Assembly: GCF_000973105.1 (NCBI RefSeq)
Contig: NC_015844.1
Coordinates: forward strand, 124,001-188,000
DNA length: 64,000 nt
Origin: Zobellia galactanivorans
Lineage (GTDB): Bacteria; Bacteroidota; Bacteroidia; Flavobacteriales; Flavobacteriaceae
Direction of reading: 5' to 3'
Shown here: positions 63,844-64,000 of the stretch, in pieces
How the letters are laid out: each line of letters opens with the position of its first letter
How positions within the stretch are numbered: position 1 is the stretch's first letter
Program-made: the position numbers and the translations under genes
The notes under the pieces: generated by a model
Databases searched by the model: none
What the model was told of the DNA's origin: nothing
Seen by the model: only the letters and a program-made list of their open reading frames with translations

Positions 63844-64000
63844 TTAGTTTTCTTCAGCATTGCCTTTAGTCCTTTCTATTCCTTTATATACATTTGGATT
63901 ATGCTTTTCCATGTAAAATTCGGGATGGGACAATGCTGTAAATCCAAATTTCCTATAAAGCCATTCTGCAGTGTCAGTTAGTAAAATCCATCGTCTTAAT
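63844..64000 (-). CDS. GNAT family N-acetyltransferase, 3' end only
   Basis: The minus frame is open from the window edge (52 codons visible) to the TAA at 63844-63846. Visible residues include RRWILLTDTAEWLYRKFGF and SHPEFYMEKHNPNVYK, the C-terminal beta strand and helix pattern of GNAT acetyltransferases (the LTD...LYRKFGF...P..FM segment is characteristic). The start lies outside the window. Substrate unknown. Confidence 0.8.
   Translation of the reverse strand, partial: LRRWILLTDTAEWLYRKFGFTALSHPEFYMEKHNPNVYKGIERTKGNAEEN

Noticed and set aside
1-64000. CRISPR arrays, insertion sequences, integrases, prophage genes, tRNA or rRNA genes
   Set aside because: Scanned by eye on both strands; no regularly spaced repeats, transposase motifs or RNA gene signatures were found.

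Overview
The window looks like ordinary chromosome from a marine member of the Flavobacteriaceae (Bacteroidota), in the broad neighbourhood of Zobellia, Maribacter or Arenibacter. I cannot fix the genus from sequence alone. The support is: two SusC/SusD pairs, many lipoproteins with Bacteroidota-style lipoboxes, -7 promoter boxes of the TAnnTTTG type, LytTR regulators paired with LytS-like kinases, and several families typical of flavobacteria (2TM-domain proteins, DUF2490, DUF4870, head-GIN, LETM1-related). No tRNA, rRNA, insertion sequence, integrase, prophage gene or CRISPR array was seen. The genes are mostly intact, and both window edges cut a gene.

Layout. Positions 1-3450 hold a putative copper cassette: a small cysteine motif protein, an MbnP-like lipoprotein, an MbnH/MauG-like di-haem protein and an outer-membrane barrel with a Cys-rich N-terminus. 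Positions 3665-8382 carry envelope and redox genes: DUF2490, an alpha/beta-hydrolase-OsmC fusion, YceI, Cu,Zn-SOD and a BamA/TamA-type barrel. A 1.15-kb stretch with almost no coding capacity follows (8383-9534), with one possible 35-residue membrane protein. Positions 9535-13756 hold a LETM1-related gene and a LytS/LytTR system with three 2TM domains, one of them fused to the kinase. Positions 13883-19826 are lrp/metE, an FAD oxidoreductase and an RNA helicase. Positions 20026-30201 mix housekeeping and stress genes, including the divergent dps/oxyR pair, a PBP4-type peptidase and a NudK-like Nudix enzyme. Positions 30335-34570 form a membrane-stress-like cluster (DUF4870, NTF2-like, PadR, PspC, head-GIN). 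Positions 34733-36786 are a coupled dipeptide epimerase/PLP-enzyme pair.

The second half is more nutritional. An orphan SusC/SusD pair (36802-41447, minus) lies next to a tandem duplicate of small secreted proteins, then trxB, a universal stress protein, a LytTR regulator and galK with a formylglycine-generating-enzyme-like lipoprotein. A Tat-exported Gfo/Idh/MocA oxidoreductase diverges from an MFS transporter. The window ends with a polysaccharide utilisation region: susC-susD-VCBS on plus, converging with a GH10 xylanase, GPH symporter and GH43 operon on minus. The likely scheme is that surface GH10 cuts xylan, the TonB-dependent pair imports oligosaccharides, GPH brings them into the cytoplasm and the leaderless-of-signal GH43 finishes hydrolysis. 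The last 157 bases are the 3' end of a GNAT acetyltransferase gene.

The most interesting signals are the copper cassette with cysteine motifs in three different proteins, the triple-2TM kinase operon, the nested inverted repeat before the PadR operon, and the coupling of a cell-wall dipeptide epimerase to an AONS-like enzyme.
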